A DNA stretch of 6,946 nucleotides from Actinomycetes bacterium (GTDB lineage: Bacteria > Actinomycetota > Acidimicrobiia > Acidimicrobiales > JAMCPL01), in assembly GCA_021846725.1 (NCBI GenBank), contig JAJZWK010000085.1, forward strand, positions 1 through 6,946, in the 5' to 3' direction. Below, piece after piece: positions 5,759 to 6,946 of this stretch. The notes below the pieces were generated by a model that ran no database searches, was not told the DNA's origin, and saw nothing but the letters and a program-made list of their open reading frames with translations. Made by a program: the position numbers and the translations under genes. The first letter of the stretch is position 1. Every line of letters starts with the position of its first letter.

Positions 5759-6946
5759 CCGTTTATCTGGTAGGTGCAGGTCCAGGAGACCCCGGTCTCA
5801 TTACGCGACGAGGCTATGAACTGCTAAGCCGTGCAGAAGTAATACTTTATGATCGATTGGTAGATAAAAGACTTCTTTTGGCCGCACGTCAAGATGCCAT
5901 CTTGGTCTATACCGGAAAACAGCCCGGTCACACTGACCGCCAGCCAGACTTGAACGAACAACTAATCCGCTATGGGCGCTCTCATGACATAGTTGTACGC
6001 CTAAAAGGTGGTGACCCGTTTGTATTTGGCAGAGGGGGAGAAGAGGTTCAAGCACTGAACGAAGCGGGTATCGAGATAGAAGTTGTTCCCGGAATCACCT
6101 CAGCCATAGGCGTACTGACCTCAGCAGGAATACCGGCAACTTACAGAGGTATGGCTAGAAGTATTACTATTGTCACAGGGCACACTGGTACAAAAGAGAT
6201 CAGCAAAGAGGCTCCACTGAAAAGCATAGTAAGTCCATCTGGCATCACCGAATATGATGAGACAGAAAACGCTGTAAAGGAGGACGGAGAAGACGATATA
6301 GACTGGAACTGCCTGGCAAAGCTCAAGGGAACGTTAGTAATACTTATGGGAGTAGATAATCGAGCCGAGATAGCATCACGCCTGATAGCAGGAGGGTTAT
6401 CGAAATCTACTCCTGTAGCAGCAGTAGAAAATGGTACGACAGTATATAGCAGGACTGTACATACTACCCTGAATCACCTTGCGGGCATCAAGCTAAAGGC
6501 ACCTGCCGTCATTGCAATCGGCCAAGTAGCTGCACTGGATCTAATCAATTCTACCCAGCTTCCTCTAAGTGGTCTGTCTATAGTAAACACCAGAAGTCGC
6601 AACCAGGCAGAACCGCTCAGCTCGCTACTAAGAGATGCCGGTGCAGAGGTAATAGAATTGCCTGTAATTACCTTCAAACCTCCCGATGACGGTGGCCTGG
6701 AACTGAGGCGACATGCCGCTTGGCTAAACCGTTACGATTGGATCGTATTCACCTCTGCCAATGCCGTAGAGGCATTTTTTGCATGTTTACGAGACGCTCG
6801 TGACCTAGGTGGCATACGCGTAGCTTCTGTAGGAACTATGACGGGAGCAGCACTTCGCGAACGTAACGTCGTTGCTGACATTATTCCAGATAGAGAGCAG
6901 AGCACGGCAGGATTGGTGGACATCATGCCAGCTGCAGGTCCTATAT
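5755..6946 (+). CDS. cobA-hemD: Uroporphyrinogen-III C-methyltransferase / uroporphyrinogen-III synthase fusion (partial, 3' end beyond the window)
   Basis: This is a two-domain enzyme, open for 397 codons to the window edge. Residues 1 to about 265 form the SAM-dependent methyltransferase (SUMT, CobA) that turns uroporphyrinogen III into precorrin-2: VYLVGAGPGDPGLIT at 3-17, VVRLKGGDPFVFGRGGEE at 80-97, VVPGITSAIGV, RGMARSITIVTGH at 131-143, and LKGTLVILMGVDNRAEIASR. From about residue 270 comes uroporphyrinogen-III synthase (HemD), which cyclises hydroxymethylbilane: LSIVNTRSRNQAEPLSSLL, then IVFTSANAVEAFF at 330-342 and VASVGTMTGAALRERNV. Two oddities stand out. The usual Thr-His-Arg of the methyltransferase reads Thr129-Tyr130-Arg131, and an acidic stretch of 39 residues (144-182) fills a loop that is usually about 10 long. 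The fusion lets one polypeptide make uroporphyrinogen III and divert part of it to siroheme or corrinoids. It overlaps hemC by 4 bp. Confidence 0.93.
   Translation, partial: MTVYLVGAGPGDPGLITRRGYELLSRAEVILYDRLVDKRLLLAARQDAILVYTGKQPGHTDRQPDLNEQLIRYGRSHDIVVRLKGGDPFVFGRGGEEVQALNEAGIEIEVVPGITSAIGVLTSAGIPATYRGMARSITIVTGHTGTKEISKEAPLKSIVSPSGITEYDETENAVKEDGEDDIDWNCLAKLKGTLVILMGVDNRAEIASRLIAGGLSKSTPVAAVENGTTVYSRTVHTTLNHLAGIKLKAPAVIAIGQVAALDLINSTQLPLSGLSIVNTRSRNQAEPLSSLLRDAGAEVIELPVITFKPPDDGGLELRRHAAWLNRYDWIVFTSANAVEAFFACLRDARDLGGIRVASVGTMTGAALRERNVVADIIPDREQSTAGLVDIMPAAGPI

Noticed and set aside
1..6946. CRISPR array, insertion sequence, tRNA or phage gene
   Set aside because: No regularly spaced repeats, transposase motifs, cloverleaf-like sequences or phage proteins were seen on either strand.

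Overview
The window holds seven recognisable genes and no mobile, phage or CRISPR content. The organism looks like a member of the Actinobacteriota, possibly Acidimicrobiia-like. The reasons are the NuoB sequence style (FRASPRQSDLMIVAGRVSQ then KMAPVLRQVYDQM), a geranylgeranyl-reductase-family gene beside nuoA, a hemA-hemC-cobA/hemD block with a CobA-HemD fusion, and a start with no ribosome-binding site placed directly after a TATAAT box. Base composition is near balanced and ATA, AGA and GTA codons are common, which is unlike high-GC actinomycetes. The taxonomic call is an inference.

Layout: positions 1-1615 on the minus strand carry the start of a respiratory complex I operon, transcribed leftward as nuoA-nuoB-nuoC, with nuoC running off the left edge. 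Positions 1616-1754 are a divergent intergenic region. Positions 1755-3110 (+) encode an FAD-dependent geranylgeranyl-reductase-family protein, plausibly a menaquinone side-chain reductase. Positions 3111-3296 are non-coding, with two small hairpins and a promoter-like element. Positions 3297-4646 (+) are hemA, 4727-5758 (+) hemC, and 5755-6946 (+) a cobA-hemD fusion that runs off the right edge.

The genes fit two linked themes. NuoABC belong to the NADH dehydrogenase that reduces quinone, and the neighbouring reductase probably tailors that quinone. HemA, HemC and CobA/HemD take glutamyl-tRNA to uroporphyrinogen III and on to precorrin-2, feeding heme, siroheme and possibly cobalamin. HemB, needed between HemA and HemC, is not in the window.

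Nothing here is an evident new system. The points most worth a second look are the start of hemA, where an extended -10 box leads to an out-of-frame ATG opening a six-codon ORF; the probable leaderless hemC promoter; a Leu replacing the usual Asn beside the catalytic Cys of HemA; a Tyr replacing the usual His in CobA; and polar low-complexity insertions in four consecutive enzymes.
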